NCBI GenBank assembly: GCA_016432265.1
Contig: CP066681.1
Coordinates: 124,001-188,000, forward strand
Origin: Micavibrio aeruginosavorus
Lineage (GTDB): Bacteria; Pseudomonadota; Alphaproteobacteria; Micavibrionales; Micavibrionaceae
Direction: 5' to 3'
DNA length: 64,000 nucleotides
Both the position numbers and the translations under genes were made by a program. The notes under the pieces were generated by a model that was not told the origin of the DNA, made no database searches, and was given only the letters and a program-made list of their open reading frames with translations. This document shows positions 36,215 to 45,750 of this stretch, one piece after another (position 1 is the first letter of the stretch; every line of letters begins with the position of its first letter).

Positions 36215-37183
36215 TCAGGCGATTTTTTTGTTCGCAAAGCGTCCACCCACGCGATATGTTTCTAAGTAAGAGGGCAAAATCAACCCCATACCTGTCGACG
36301 CGACCCCGAGATCCGCCAGCGTCAGACTGCCTGCGCTGACGACGTTGTCTGTTTTCAAACTCTCAACCTGATCGGGCGTCAGGAGAGGGCGCGGCAGAAA
36401 ACTCAGGAAAAAAGCTTCAATCTTGGCAACGCAAAAAGGCAGCGGCACCATAAAGCGCCTACGCCCGGTGTATTTGGCCAGCAACTCATAAATCTGCCGG
36501 AAAGATACGGTTTCCGGCCCGCCCAGTTCGTAAGTCTTCCCGCGGGGATCAAAGCCGCCATCCACAGGGCGCAGCGCCGCTACAGCGATTGCCTGCGCTG
36601 CATCGCCGACATAAACCGGCTGGAACAGGGTTTTTCCACCGCCAATCAGGGGAAGCAACGGAAGGATTTGCGCCAGACGCGCAAACATATTGAAGAAATT
36701 ATCCTCGGGCCCAAAGATGACGCTCGGGCGCATAATCGTAGCCCACGGACAAGCGGCCTTTACAGCGTTTTCGCCTTCAAGTTTTGTCAGCGCATAACGC
36801 GAGCGTGAACGATCAGCCCCTAAAGCCGAGATATGGATAAACCGCTCCACCCCTTCCCGTGCTGACGCTTCGGCGATTTGTCCGGGCAACTCGACATGCA
36901 GGCGCCGAAACCGGCTGCGGCGACGCTCAAACAAAATCCCCAGACAGTTTACGACGATGCTAGCCCCTTCTATGGCCTCACGCAGACTTGCCGGATCGTT
37001 ATAATGGCAGACAACGGGAACCACCTGCCCGGCGTTACCACAGGGTTTCAGAAAGTAAGCGCGTTCCGGCACACGGGTAGCAACCTTGACGGTGTACCCT
37101 TCTGTCGCCAGACGCTTGACTATATGACGCCCGACAAAGCCGGTGCCGCCGAAAACCGTCGCGATTTTGCGTTTTGAAACCAT
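36215..37183 (-). CDS. NDUFA9-like NAD(P)-binding atypical SDR (complex I accessory type)
   Basis: The 322-residue protein begins MVSKRKIATVFGGTGFVGRHIV, the atypical-SDR nucleotide loop. VNCLGILFE, FIHISALGADRSRSRYALTKLEGE and VIFGPEDNFFNMFA, typical of NDUFA9-like proteins, follow. In alphaproteobacteria and mitochondria relatives associate with respiratory complex I. The start at 37183 has CAGGAG about eleven bases upstream. It ends 16 bases before surA and probably shares its transcript. Confidence 0.85.
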   Translation of the reverse strand: MVSKRKIATVFGGTGFVGRHIVKRLATEGYTVKVATRVPERAYFLKPCGNAGQVVPVVCHYNDPASLREAIEGASIVVNCLGILFERRRSRFRRLHVELPGQIAEASAREGVERFIHISALGADRSRSRYALTKLEGENAVKAACPWATIMRPSVIFGPEDNFFNMFARLAQILPLLPLIGGGKTLFQPVYVGDAAQAIAVAALRPVDGGFDPRGKTYELGGPETVSFRQIYELLAKYTGRRRFMVPLPFCVAKIEAFFLSFLPRPLLTPDQVESLKTDNVVSAGSLTLADLGVASTGMGLILPSYLETYRVGGRFANKKIA

Positions 37184-37350
37184 GCAAAAAACTCCTGAAA
37201 TTCCTGGCCATACTATAGGCATCGCCCTTGCGAACGTCCAGCGTTTGCGCCATTTTCAGATCCATCCATCCCCATAGCCACCCCGGCACCGCTTGCAAAT
37301 TTGCTCCTTTGGCTGTTATGAATTATACATAAGATTTGGAAGGCTTAGGT

Positions 37351-37938
37351 ATGAGCGCAACTGTCTACCAGTTTCAGAAACAAGCGTGGTCGGCCTCCGA
37401 TCTGACCAGGCGCCATATGGGTTTTTGCGTACAGGACATAACCCGAATCGCGGAGCTGATTCTGGCAGGGCGGCAACACGATGTAGACCGCCACAGCGCC
37501 TTTGCCCGTGATTTAGCCGCCGCCCGCCTTTACAACCGCCTGCACCTGCCAGAGACGCCTTTCGACCTGACCTCACTATTTATCGATGCCTGCTGCGGGA
37601 TTACCGGCTTATTCCAGATGGAACTTCAGGCCGCCGCGAACGAAAGGCCTCGTCTGCGCGAGAGCGACCCCTGGGCACGTGAAGAAATCACTCAGCGTGT
37701 TCTGGCAGATAGCAGCGATTATATCCCCATCGTAACAGATTTTCTGGTTTCACAGTCCGCGCACTATCGCTTTGCAGACTACACCCGCCCCTATGGCGCC
37801 CTGCGGCTGTTAGAAACGAGTGGTCTGATCAGGATCAAGAATGCCGATGAGTTGGCAACGGAATGCCGCACGGCTATTAGTGCTTTTTACAGCCATACAC
37901 CCCTCCAGACAGCGTCGCCGCCTAGTCCTCGCGTGTAA
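37351..37938 (+). CDS. Conserved-looking hypothetical protein
   Basis: The 195-residue cytoplasmic protein has no motif I can assign. It is largely helical, with a cysteine pair (DACCGITG) near residue 85 and a Pro/Ser-rich C-terminus. The ATG at 37351 follows a GGAAGGCTTAGGT purine-rich stretch. It is divergent from the NDUFA9-like gene, and its last 17 bases overlap the end of the helicase gene on the opposite strand. Function unknown. Confidence 0.65.
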   Translation: MSATVYQFQKQAWSASDLTRRHMGFCVQDITRIAELILAGRQHDVDRHSAFARDLAAARLYNRLHLPETPFDLTSLFIDACCGITGLFQMELQAAANERPRLRESDPWAREEITQRVLADSSDYIPIVTDFLVSQSAHYRFADYTRPYGALRLLETSGLIRIKNADELATECRTAISAFYSHTPLQTASPPSPRV

Positions 37939-40135
37939 CAAAGCTGTCCATGACCCGTTTGGCACCACCCCGGTCAAAGGCAATATCAAGCTTATGCCCA
38001 TCAACGTTCACCACCACGCCCTTGCCAAACTTTTCATGGAAAACCCGCACCCCGCGCGCGTAAGCATCCTTGGGCAACGGCCGGTCACGGTTAGAATAAG
38101 AAACCCCTTGCGCGCGCGTACGCACTGACGGCGTTACGCCGGAGGAATCCCAGTGTTGCGAGCGCCCGGGATTATAAGTACCCTGCTCGCTGGAGGATTC
38201 AATATGCGCTTCCGGCAATTCGTCAACGAAGCGCGAAGGGACAGCGCTGATCCAGTTGCCATACATCTGCCGATTGGCCGCATAGGAGATATAAGCCCTC
38301 TGACGCGCGCGCGTCAAACCGACATAGGCCAAACGGCGTTCTTCCTCCAGCCCCTTCATGCCATTCTCATCCATGCTCCGCTGCGAAGGAAAAAGCCCTT
38401 CTTCCCACCCCGGCAGGAACACAGCATCGAATTCAAGCCCCTTGGCTCCATGTAGTGTCATAATTGAAATGGCATCATCGCCATCCTGATCGTTACGCTC
38501 CAGCACCAGCGCCACATGTTCGAGAAACGCAGGCAGGCTCTCATATTCACCCATGCCCGCAATCAGCTCTTTCAGATTCTCAATCCGCCCCGGCGCATCG
38601 GGGGATTTATCAGCTTGCCACATTGCAATGTAGCCCGACTCGTCCAGTATCTGGCTGGCCAGCGCTCCATGACCCGCGCTCGACAGCAAAGAACGCCAGC
38701 GTTCAAAATCGTCAAACACCTGCGTCAACGCCGCTTTAATCCTGGGTTTCAGTTCATCGGTTTCCAGCAACTGCGTGATCGCGGCATAGAGGCTGAGGCC
38801 CTTGCCGCGCGCCACTGTGTAAAGCATCTGTATTGTAGTATCGCCGATGCCGCGTTTGGGCACATTGATGATGCGCTCCAGCGCCAGATCGTCCGCCGGC
38901 TGCGACACCACGCGAAGATATGCCAGCGCATCTCGTATTTCCTGCCGTTCATAAAAACGCTGCCCGCCGATCATTTTGTAGTTCAGCCCCAGTTGTATGA
39001 AACGCTCTTCAAATTCCCGGGTCTGGAACCCAGCCCTCACCAGTACCGCCATTTGCGAAAGCCGCCAGCGGCCGTGTTGCAGAGCTTCGATTTCCTCACC
39101 GACATAGCGCGCTTCCGCCGCACCGTCCCACAAGCCGCGCACAGCGACTTTCTCGCCCTCATCGGACGCCGACCACAGCGTTTTGCCCAGACGACCTTCG
39201 TTATGGGCGATCACACCACCAGCTGCGCCCAGTATATGCCCGGTCGAACGATAATTTTGCTCCAGGCGAACGATCTTCGCTCCGGGAAAATCCTGTTCGA
39301 AGCGAAGGATGTTGCCAACCTCAGCCCCGCGCCAGCCATAAATAGACTGATCGTCGTCACCCACGCAGCAGATATTCCCCGAACCACGCGCCAACAAGCG
39401 CAGCCACATATATTGCGCAACATTGGTATCCTGATACTCGTCGACTAGGATATAACGGAAACGGCGGTGATAATCGGCCAGCACATCAGCATGTTGCGGA
39501 TTGCGCAAAATCTGGATCGTATGCAGCAGCAAATCGCCGAAGTCGCAGGCATTCACCGTTCTCAGACGTTCCTGATAAAGACGGTAGAGGTGCGGCATAC
39601 GCCCCCCGGCGGCATCGCCCGCTTCACCCGGCGGCGCCTCTTCGGGGCCGTAACCCTTATCCTTCCAGCGGTCGATGATCGCGATCATCGCCTTGGGCGC
39701 CCATTTCTTGGTGTCGATATTCTCATTCTCCATCAGTTGCTTGAGCAAACGGATCTGATCGTCAGGATCTATGATCGTGAAGTTCGCCGTCAGACCGGCA
39801 AGGTCGGCATGACGGCGCAACATCCGCGCAGCCAACGCATGAAACGTCCCAAGCCACCAGCCCTCCACCGGCTGACCGCCACGCAAATGCGAAACGCGCT
39901 CACGCATTTCCTGCGCCGCCTTGTTCGTAAAAGTCACAGCCAGAATCTGCGAGGGGAACGCCTTGCCAGTTTGCAAGATATGGGTAAGCCGCGTCGTCAG
40001 CACCCGGGTTTTCCCGGTTCCCGCCCCGGCCAGCACCAGCACCGGGCCGTCAATGGTCGTTACAGCCTCGCGCTGAGGATCGTTCAATCCTTCAAGGTAG
40101 GGAAACGTCAGAGACGATGATGTGAGAGCTTGCAT
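37922..40135 (-). CDS. uvrD: UvrD/PcrA-family ATP-dependent 3'-5' DNA helicase
   Basis: The 737-residue SF1A helicase has the Q motif LNDPQREAV, Walker A AGAGTGKT (36-43), VDEYQDTN, GDDDQSIYGWRGA, the QNYRSTGHIL motif and a VTFTNKAA motif Ia. SIMTLHGAKGLEF and VGLTRARQRAYI follow late. The C-terminus has the Tudor-like FGKGVVVNVDGHKLDIAF segment that binds RNA polymerase in PcrA/UvrD. It acts in nucleotide-excision and mismatch repair. The start at 40135 has GAAGG seven bases upstream. Confidence 0.93.
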   Translation of the reverse strand: MQALTSSSLTFPYLEGLNDPQREAVTTIDGPVLVLAGAGTGKTRVLTTRLTHILQTGKAFPSQILAVTFTNKAAQEMRERVSHLRGGQPVEGWWLGTFHALAARMLRRHADLAGLTANFTIIDPDDQIRLLKQLMENENIDTKKWAPKAMIAIIDRWKDKGYGPEEAPPGEAGDAAGGRMPHLYRLYQERLRTVNACDFGDLLLHTIQILRNPQHADVLADYHRRFRYILVDEYQDTNVAQYMWLRLLARGSGNICCVGDDDQSIYGWRGAEVGNILRFEQDFPGAKIVRLEQNYRSTGHILGAAGGVIAHNEGRLGKTLWSASDEGEKVAVRGLWDGAAEARYVGEEIEALQHGRWRLSQMAVLVRAGFQTREFEERFIQLGLNYKMIGGQRFYERQEIRDALAYLRVVSQPADDLALERIINVPKRGIGDTTIQMLYTVARGKGLSLYAAITQLLETDELKPRIKAALTQVFDDFERWRSLLSSAGHGALASQILDESGYIAMWQADKSPDAPGRIENLKELIAGMGEYESLPAFLEHVALVLERNDQDGDDAISIMTLHGAKGLEFDAVFLPGWEEGLFPSQRSMDENGMKGLEEERRLAYVGLTRARQRAYISYAANRQMYGNWISAVPSRFVDELPEAHIESSSEQGTYNPGRSQHWDSSGVTPSVRTRAQGVSYSNRDRPLPKDAYARGVRVFHEKFGKGVVVNVDGHKLDIAFDRGGAKRVMDSFVTRED

Positions 40136-40174
40136 GCCTTCATCAATAAAGGCCCGCACGCAAAAGAACAAGCG

Positions 40175-41248
40175 TTAAGCCGTTTCTTTCTTCTGCTTCT
40201 TGCCGGGGGTCGGGGCGGCGGCCACCTGGTTGCGGCCGTTATGCTTGGCGGTATAAAGAGCGGCATCGGCGCGTTCAATCAGATCCTGCAGATTTTCACC
40301 GGGATCGTATTCAGCGCAACCAACCGACATGGTTATGCGCCCAAGCTTGTCGCCTGTGCTGCGGTTGACGACATCTTTCGTCGCCACTGCCTTGCGCAAG
40401 GCGTTGCCAACAGTGACCGCCGCCGCAAGATTGGTGTCCGGCAAGATGATCGCGAATTCTTCGCCGCCGTAACGCGCTGCGATATCGCGTCCCTTCACGC
40501 CATCTGTGAGCGTCCGCGCCACAAGGCGCAGCACCTGATCACCAACTTGATGGCCATAATTATCGTTGAAGCTCTTGAAATAATCGATATCGACCATCAA
40601 CAAAGAGAAGGTTCCGCCAATTTGCTGAACTTCCTCGGAAATCCGGCGCAATTCGTTATCAAAGGCCTTGCGGTTCGATAAATTGGTCAACCCATCGGTC
40701 AAGGCCTCGCGGCGTACGTTTTCAAGGTCGCGCTGCAGCTCCTCCATCACGTGTGAAGACTTGTTCAACTCTTCCTCAAGGGCCTTGTTGCGCTCCAGCA
40801 TATCCCGGGTATCGGAAACGACGCCGGCAAGCACCTGCTGCAGTTCCTGCGGCGAGGAGGTGTTCTTGATCTTCGCCGTTACACCTTCCAGATTGCCGCT
40901 ATATTCGGCCGTCGCCGCTTTTACGTCACGAACAACGCCTGTGACATTACGAATCGTGGAATTGATTTCATCTCCGGCGCGCTTCACCAGTTCCTGATTT
41001 CTTTCATCGCTGATGAACCGGCTGTAGAGATCCCGACAACGCTCTACCGTGATCTTCTGCTTGTTGGCGATCAGGATGTCTATGGCGCGGGTGATTTCGG
41101 GGCTCTGCCCCGAGAAATAAACATACCAGAGTTCATAAATATCCGGCGTAACAGGCAGACCCTGATCGCGAATCCGCTCAAGCGCGTTATTCGCAAATTC
41201 CTGAGCTTGTTTGCTGTCATGGTGGTAATGCAACCCTAGGAACCCCAT
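40175..41248 (-). CDS. GGDEF-domain diguanylate cyclase
   Basis: The protein (357 residues from the ATG at 41248) has an N-terminal helical region of ~190 residues predicted to include a coiled coil (DMLERNKALEEELNKSS onward). The GGDEF domain follows: DGLTNLSNRKAFD, MVDIDYFKSFNDNYGHQVGD, and the active-site loop RYGGEEF. The I-site position reads KGRD instead of RxxD, so product inhibition may be weakened. No transmembrane segment is seen. It should make cyclic di-GMP; a TTG seven codons upstream is an alternative start. Confidence 0.88.
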   Translation of the reverse strand: MGFLGLHYHHDSKQAQEFANNALERIRDQGLPVTPDIYELWYVYFSGQSPEITRAIDILIANKQKITVERCRDLYSRFISDERNQELVKRAGDEINSTIRNVTGVVRDVKAATAEYSGNLEGVTAKIKNTSSPQELQQVLAGVVSDTRDMLERNKALEEELNKSSHVMEELQRDLENVRREALTDGLTNLSNRKAFDNELRRISEEVQQIGGTFSLLMVDIDYFKSFNDNYGHQVGDQVLRLVARTLTDGVKGRDIAARYGGEEFAIILPDTNLAAAVTVGNALRKAVATKDVVNRSTGDKLGRITMSVGCAEYDPGENLQDLIERADAALYTAKHNGRNQVAAAPTPGKKQKKETA

Positions 41249-41430
41249 CCGGATAAACTGGTCAGGCAAATGTTAGCAGTCTCACGCGACGGTGAGTAGA
41301 GGAAATTCCGGAAAAATTCCGGATCAAGCCCTTCCTTTTCCATCATCGCCCGAAGCCGATTAACGAAAGCTGAAGAGAGAGCGCTTTTTACGCTGAAATC
41401 AAGGCGATAGAAGACATAAGTCAGGAAAAA

Positions 41431-42405
41431 TCAACCGAAGAAAGGCTTGGGAGCGGCCGCTTGAAACACCCCAGGATTGGGCTTCATGTCCATGGGTTTG
41501 AAGTCGAGTCTTTCTTTATCAGCATTCGGGCCTTCACCACCGGCAGCCTCGCGACCGTTGCGGAAGATACCGGCCAGCGCCTTGGCTGCTGGGGTCATTT
41601 CCAAAGGTTTCATGTCTAGTTTCGGCGCTTTTTCGATACCGCGCAGACCATCGCTGGCCGTTTCGATGGAGCCGTTATCTATAGAGCGTTCGCCCGGCAT
41701 ACGGGACATGAAACGGTTGAAACCGTTGCCCACCGAATTTTGTGCCGGCGCTGCTTCCGCTTGCGGCGCTGAGGAGGAAGACGAGCCATAACCCATGGTC
41801 TGGCCTTTCGAATCCTTGCTGGCGAAATAGCTGGGGCCATCGCTCTGGCCGCTGAACGCCTTAACAACATCATAAGCCATTCCGGCTGTGGCCACGGCCG
41901 CGCCAGCCGCCGGACCGGCGATAACAGTCGCCCCTGCAGCAGCCATCATATTCAAACCCTGACCAATCGCCACACCGGCCATTTTGCCGCCCGGCCCCGC
42001 TTCCGGTTTGGCTTGCGGCTGATCGGCTCCTGTAGCGATTTTCTGAAGTTTCGTGGCCTCGCCTGCGAGCTTGGTCGCGGCTTTCTGAGCCGATTCCTGA
42101 CGGGCCGCCCCGGCTTGCATCGACGATCCGGCGCTTAAAGCGCCGCCCATGCCGCCCGGGCCTTTCGAGGTCAGATCCTGATATTGCTGCGCGGCTTTGG
42201 CCTGCGTCGCGGTGAATGAAGGCTGGTTCGCGGCATCCTGACCCGGATCGACGACCTGCCTTTGAATGGTTTGCAAAAGGTCGGGCTTGACGGTAGCGCC
42301 CATGCTGGGATCGTTAGCGGCATCAAGCCCTGAATCGGCGGCGAAAACGTCCGAACCTTCGGCGCTCATCGCAAACTCACCACTGATTGACTTGGGTAAT
42401 GCCAT
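41431..42405 (-). CDS. Ala/Gly/Ser-rich low-complexity hypothetical protein
   Basis: The 324-residue protein is dominated by Ala, Gly, Ser and Gln. A central hydrophobic small-residue segment (MMAAAGATVIAGPAAGAAVATAGMAYDVV, about 145-175) could insert in a membrane. A C-terminal pair of related motifs is present, LDMKPLEMTPA and LDFKPMDMKPNPG. No signal peptide is evident. A TATAAT box at 42503-42498 on the same strand could belong to its promoter, but no well-spaced -35 was found. Function unknown. Confidence 0.65.
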   Translation of the reverse strand: MALPKSISGEFAMSAEGSDVFAADSGLDAANDPSMGATVKPDLLQTIQRQVVDPGQDAANQPSFTATQAKAAQQYQDLTSKGPGGMGGALSAGSSMQAGAARQESAQKAATKLAGEATKLQKIATGADQPQAKPEAGPGGKMAGVAIGQGLNMMAAAGATVIAGPAAGAAVATAGMAYDVVKAFSGQSDGPSYFASKDSKGQTMGYGSSSSSAPQAEAAPAQNSVGNGFNRFMSRMPGERSIDNGSIETASDGLRGIEKAPKLDMKPLEMTPAAKALAGIFRNGREAAGGEGPNADKERLDFKPMDMKPNPGVFQAAAPKPFFG

Positions 42406-42560
42406 TATCCCTTACACACCTTGTTTTTGATTGTTATGTGTAGTTGTATCTTACACTCCACATATTAATCAAAGGTTTTTACACCTCTATATTCCCTATT
42501 ATATTAACCTTTCCGACCGGCGATTTCAAACTTTATGGAATCTAAATCACTCTTTTCGGT

Positions 42561-44108
42561 TCATGAAGTGCGCAGCCTTCTGTAACTTATTGATTCAGCT
42601 ATATGATTTTTACCAATCCGGGCGGCGGGCACAGTTCCGTCAATCACGGCCTCAAGATCGGCCACTGTTCGCGCTACCCGCAACAGGCGATGATAAGCCC
42701 GGGCCGAAAGCTTCAGGCGGTCGGCCGCCTCGTTGAGAAAAGTGCGCGCAGACTCATCGAGCGCCGCCACCTGTTCGAGCACAACAGGAGCAACCGTTGC
42801 ATTGAGGTACCCCATACCAGGGGCCAGCGCTTCGTAACGCTCCCGCTGGATCGCGCGGGCGGCCGCCACACGTACCGCCACACTGGCGGATGTTTCACCA
42901 ACGGCAGCCGGCGCGCCCAGCTCGGCAATCGACACGGCGCCCGTTTCCACTTGCAAATCGATCCGGTCAAGCAGCGGGCCGGAGAGTTTATCCTGATATT
43001 CGGAACCGCAACGCGGAGCCTTGGTGCACTCCTGCGAGGGGTCGCCAAGATAGCCGCAACGGCAGGGGTTCATCGCCGCAATCAACTGGAACCGTGCCGG
43101 ATATGTCACATGGTGATTGGCGCGCGCCACCGTAGCCTCACCGGTTTCGAGCGGTTGCCGCAAGGATTCAAGCGTCGACCGCGCGAATTCCGGCAGTTCA
43201 TCAAGAAACAGCACACCGCGATGCGCGAGTGAAATTTCGCCAGGTCGCGCCTTATGCCCGCCGCCGACCAACGCGGGCAGCGAAGCCGAATGATGCGGGC
43301 TGCGGAACGGGCGCTGCTGAATCAACCCACCTTCGGGCAGCGACCCGGCAAGCGAATGAATCATCGACACTTCAAGCGCCTCTTGCGGCGTAAGCGGCGG
43401 CAAAATACCGGGCAAGCAGGATGCCAACATGGATTTACCCGCACCCGGCGGGCCAATCATCAGTAAATTATGGCTTCCGGCAGCGGCAATTTCGAGCGCG
43501 CGCTTGGCAGTTTCCTGACCGCGCACTGAAGCAATATCAGTAACGTGCGTTTGCTGCGCACGCACAGCGGCCACTTTCGGCTGTGGCCTGCTTAAGACCT
43601 GCACACCCTTCATATGGTTGATGAGCTGCAATAAATCGGAAGGGGCGAGGATATCAAGGTCACCCGCCCACGCGGCCTCGGCACCGCAAGCCGCCGGACA
43701 TATCAGGCGGTTATCGTTCGCCGAAGCATGGATCGCGGCCGGAAGAACACCCGCGACCGCCCGGATGCCCGCATCAAGCGAAAGCTCACCCAGCACCACG
43801 CAATCGCGCAACTCGTCGGCGGGCAGAATTTCCATCGCCGCCAGCAAGCCGAGCGCTATTGGCAAATCGTAGTGAGAACCTTCCTTGGCAAGGTCGGCGG
43901 GCGCCAGATTGACGGTGAGACGTTTGGGCGGCAGCGACAAGCCCAGTGCGTGCAGCGCCGCACGCACGCGCTCACGCGACTCAGCTACAGCCTTGTCTGG
44001 CAAACCGACGACGGTAAAACACGGCAGACCGTTGGAAATCTGCACCTGCACATCGACGCTCTGAACGTCAACGCCGTGAAATGCGACTGTGTTAACCCGC
44101 GCGACCAT
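42561..44108 (-). CDS. comM: ComM/YifB-family Mg-chelatase-like AAA+ ATPase
   Basis: ComM is a hexameric branch-migration helicase that helps integrate incoming single-stranded DNA during natural transformation. The 515-residue protein is full length. Its N-terminal domain starts MVARVNTVAFHGVDVQSV, then Walker A GPPGAGKS near 215, Walker B LFLDELPEF near 300 and a zinc-binding C-terminal insert (NPCRCGYLGD). The ATG at 44108 is chosen by homology to the two 5'-end copies upstream. comM is a known integration hotspot in gammaproteobacteria, and the upstream region here carries two partial duplicates of its first codons. Confidence 0.93.
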   Translation of the reverse strand: MVARVNTVAFHGVDVQSVDVQVQISNGLPCFTVVGLPDKAVAESRERVRAALHALGLSLPPKRLTVNLAPADLAKEGSHYDLPIALGLLAAMEILPADELRDCVVLGELSLDAGIRAVAGVLPAAIHASANDNRLICPAACGAEAAWAGDLDILAPSDLLQLINHMKGVQVLSRPQPKVAAVRAQQTHVTDIASVRGQETAKRALEIAAAGSHNLLMIGPPGAGKSMLASCLPGILPPLTPQEALEVSMIHSLAGSLPEGGLIQQRPFRSPHHSASLPALVGGGHKARPGEISLAHRGVLFLDELPEFARSTLESLRQPLETGEATVARANHHVTYPARFQLIAAMNPCRCGYLGDPSQECTKAPRCGSEYQDKLSGPLLDRIDLQVETGAVSIAELGAPAAVGETSASVAVRVAAARAIQRERYEALAPGMGYLNATVAPVVLEQVAALDESARTFLNEAADRLKLSARAYHRLLRVARTVADLEAVIDGTVPAARIGKNHIAESISYRRLRTS

Positions 44109-44169
44109 GCCCAATATTCTTGTTTTGTTCTTATGTTGTTTGTTATGGCATAGCTGGTAGAATAATCAA

Positions 44170-45268
44170 ATGTTTTATTCGCGCCCCGACATAAAGCCTT
44201 TGGGCTGGAATTTAAAAGAATTGCCTGTTCCGGATGGGTCGAAAAACCACTTAGCTGTGACCACCGATGGTAAAATCATAGGGTTTCGTTTCAGCAGCGG
44301 CGTGCTTCATGTTCGCTACAGTGACCCCGGAGGAACAGACAGCTTTTTTCAAATGGAAAATGAGCTGTACAAGAAAGCCATAGCGCCTTTTGGTACTACA
44401 GACATTTTTCCCGAGCAGCTTTGCGACATCATCGGTTTAACGGTTCAAGGACAAAAAATTGAACACCCCTTTGAGAAATTGGAGCAGTCAAAAACGGGGG
44501 GGAGCAAGATACATAGATTTATCAGGTAGAACCACATACTGGAGCAGTTCGCATCTTATGCTCGCTTATGGATGTGATGATGTAGATCAATTTATCGATA
44601 AAGTATTGAAAGCTTTTCCAGACGCGGCGTTGATACAAGCCAAACGGAGCGATGGGTATAAATCGAAAAAGCGGCGCCAGATTAGTTGCTTTATGGATTC
44701 AGATGAAAATGTTCTGATTGGTATCGGCTGCAATCAGGAAAAGATTAACCATATGCTGCAATCATCAACTATAAACGAAAATATTTTCCCATTCTGGTTT
44801 TCTTTTGGCAGGCATTCCGACGACCAAAAGGGCGATTTAACAGGAAAAATAATCATTGAAAGGTATGGAGCAAAGGAAGCTAATCTGAAATACCAAGTGA
44901 TTAATCACAGAGAATGGAAACTTTCTACGCAATTCCAAACGGAAGATGATTTTGCCCAGAAATCCATGAAAAAATTACTCTCTATTTTAGATGACCATTT
45001 CTGCCATGATCGACAAATCATCAATATCCAAAACGGAAAGTTAATTGAAAAACATTTCAAAAGGCCTTTTGAAATCGCCAGCTACAGTATAAATTTTCGT
45101 GACTGGTGCCTTGAAAAATCTGACCGCTATTTGTCCATCGGCTACGAAGGCCCAAAAACCAAACCTTATGGCGACCGCGGTTTTTCTGTGGGTGACGAAG
45201 AAGTTTTTTATGGGTTCCGTCCGCTGACATTAAAACGTTCAATTTTTATCAGATTTATGTCTGATTAA
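44170..45268 (+). pseudogene. Hypothetical gene interrupted by a G7 tract (two overlapping frames)
   Basis: The first frame (44170-44529) reads through a seven-G run at 44496-44502 and stops soon after. The second frame (visible from 44459) continues with uninterrupted coding character to 45268. With six Gs the two join into one 365-residue protein, the join reading QSKTGGARYIDLSGRT. The product is unrecognised, without signal peptide or membrane helices. It is AT-richer than its surroundings and faces opposite to comM, suggesting foreign origin. The frameshift may be a true inactivation, a phase-variable switch or a base-call error. Confidence 0.6.
44496..44502 (+). repeat. G7 homopolymer tract inside a coding region
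   Basis: Seven consecutive Gs split the gene at 44170-45268 into two frames; six would restore a continuous reading frame. This is the class of site prone to slipped-strand length change. Confidence 0.7.
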
Positions 45269-45381
45269 ATATTGTACCCCACAATCGTAAAGCAAGGTAG
45301 GCCATTGGAAATCTGGACTTGGACATCCACATTTTGAACATCTACCCCATGAAAGGCAACCGTATTAATGCGGGCAACCAT
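45265..45381 (-). pseudogene. comM 5'-end fragment, copy B
   Basis: From ATG at 45381 the first 35 codons match the start of ComM (MVARINTVAFHGVDVQNV and on to NGLPCFTIVG). Three unrelated codons and a stop follow, so the fragment encodes a 38-residue remnant. At DNA level it is the more diverged of the two extra copies. It begins one base after the stop of the small membrane protein gene at 45383-45607 (TAAAATG). It ends at the same codon as copy C and cannot encode a functional ATPase. Confidence 0.85.
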
Positions 45382-45382
45382 T

Positions 45383-45607
45383 TTACTGTTTCTCTTGCTT
45401 TGCCATCGTGTTTGAACGCCTCAACACCCAGCCAAAAAATGCTAAAAACGTACCTAAAGGCAGCAAATAAGTAAGCGCCAAAAGAAACCAATACCAATTA
45501 TCCCCATGCAGGGTAATAGCTCTAATCACTACATGCACGAAAGCAAGCAGCATCAACCAGCCTACAACTTCCATTAATCTTCCGAATGTTTTTAAGAACC
45601 TTCTCAT
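45383..45607 (-). CDS. Small two-helix membrane protein (unit Y)
   Basis: The 74-residue protein starts MRRFLKTFGRLME and has two hydrophobic helices (about 12-32 and 42-63) with a basic C-terminus. It is a divergent paralogue of the protein at 45751-46023: both share an F-x-R-x-M-x-x-x-GW opening, a central LH and a PL motif in the second helix. A purine-rich GAAAGAAAACAG precedes the ATG. It is directly followed by a comM 5' fragment. Function unknown. Confidence 0.6.
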   Translation of the reverse strand: MRRFLKTFGRLMEVVGWLMLLAFVHVVIRAITLHGDNWYWFLLALTYLLPLGTFLAFFGWVLRRSNTMAKQEKQ

Positions 45608-45633
45608 CTGTTTTCTTTCGTAGGGTCTATGTC

Positions 45634-45654
45634 GGGTTAAATAGGCTCGACAAT
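45634..45654 (-). repeat. Junction repeat at the end of comM fragment C (unit boundary)
   Basis: On the leftward strand the sequence reads ATTGT, five variable bases, CTATTTAACCC. It matches a segment upstream of unit X at 46037-46057 in 17 of 21 positions. A looser match with TATTTAATC lies at the end of fragment B (45261-45285). The ATTGT part coincides with codons 33-34 of the comM fragments, so this marks where comM sequence joins the next unit. Confidence 0.6.
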
Positions 45655-45750
45655 CGTAAAACACGGCAGACCGTTGGAAATCTGCACCTGCACATCGACG
45701 GCCTGTACCTCCACGCCATGAAAGGCAACTGTGTTAATGCGAGCGATCAT
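45637..45750 (-). pseudogene. comM 5'-end fragment, copy C
   Basis: From ATG at 45750 the first 34 codons match ComM (MIARINTVAFHGVEVQAV through FTIV), followed by EPI and a stop. About 45 bases in its middle are nearly identical to the intact comM. It immediately follows the stop of the small membrane protein gene at 45751-46023 (TGA then ATG). The end point coincides with that of copy B. Confidence 0.85.
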
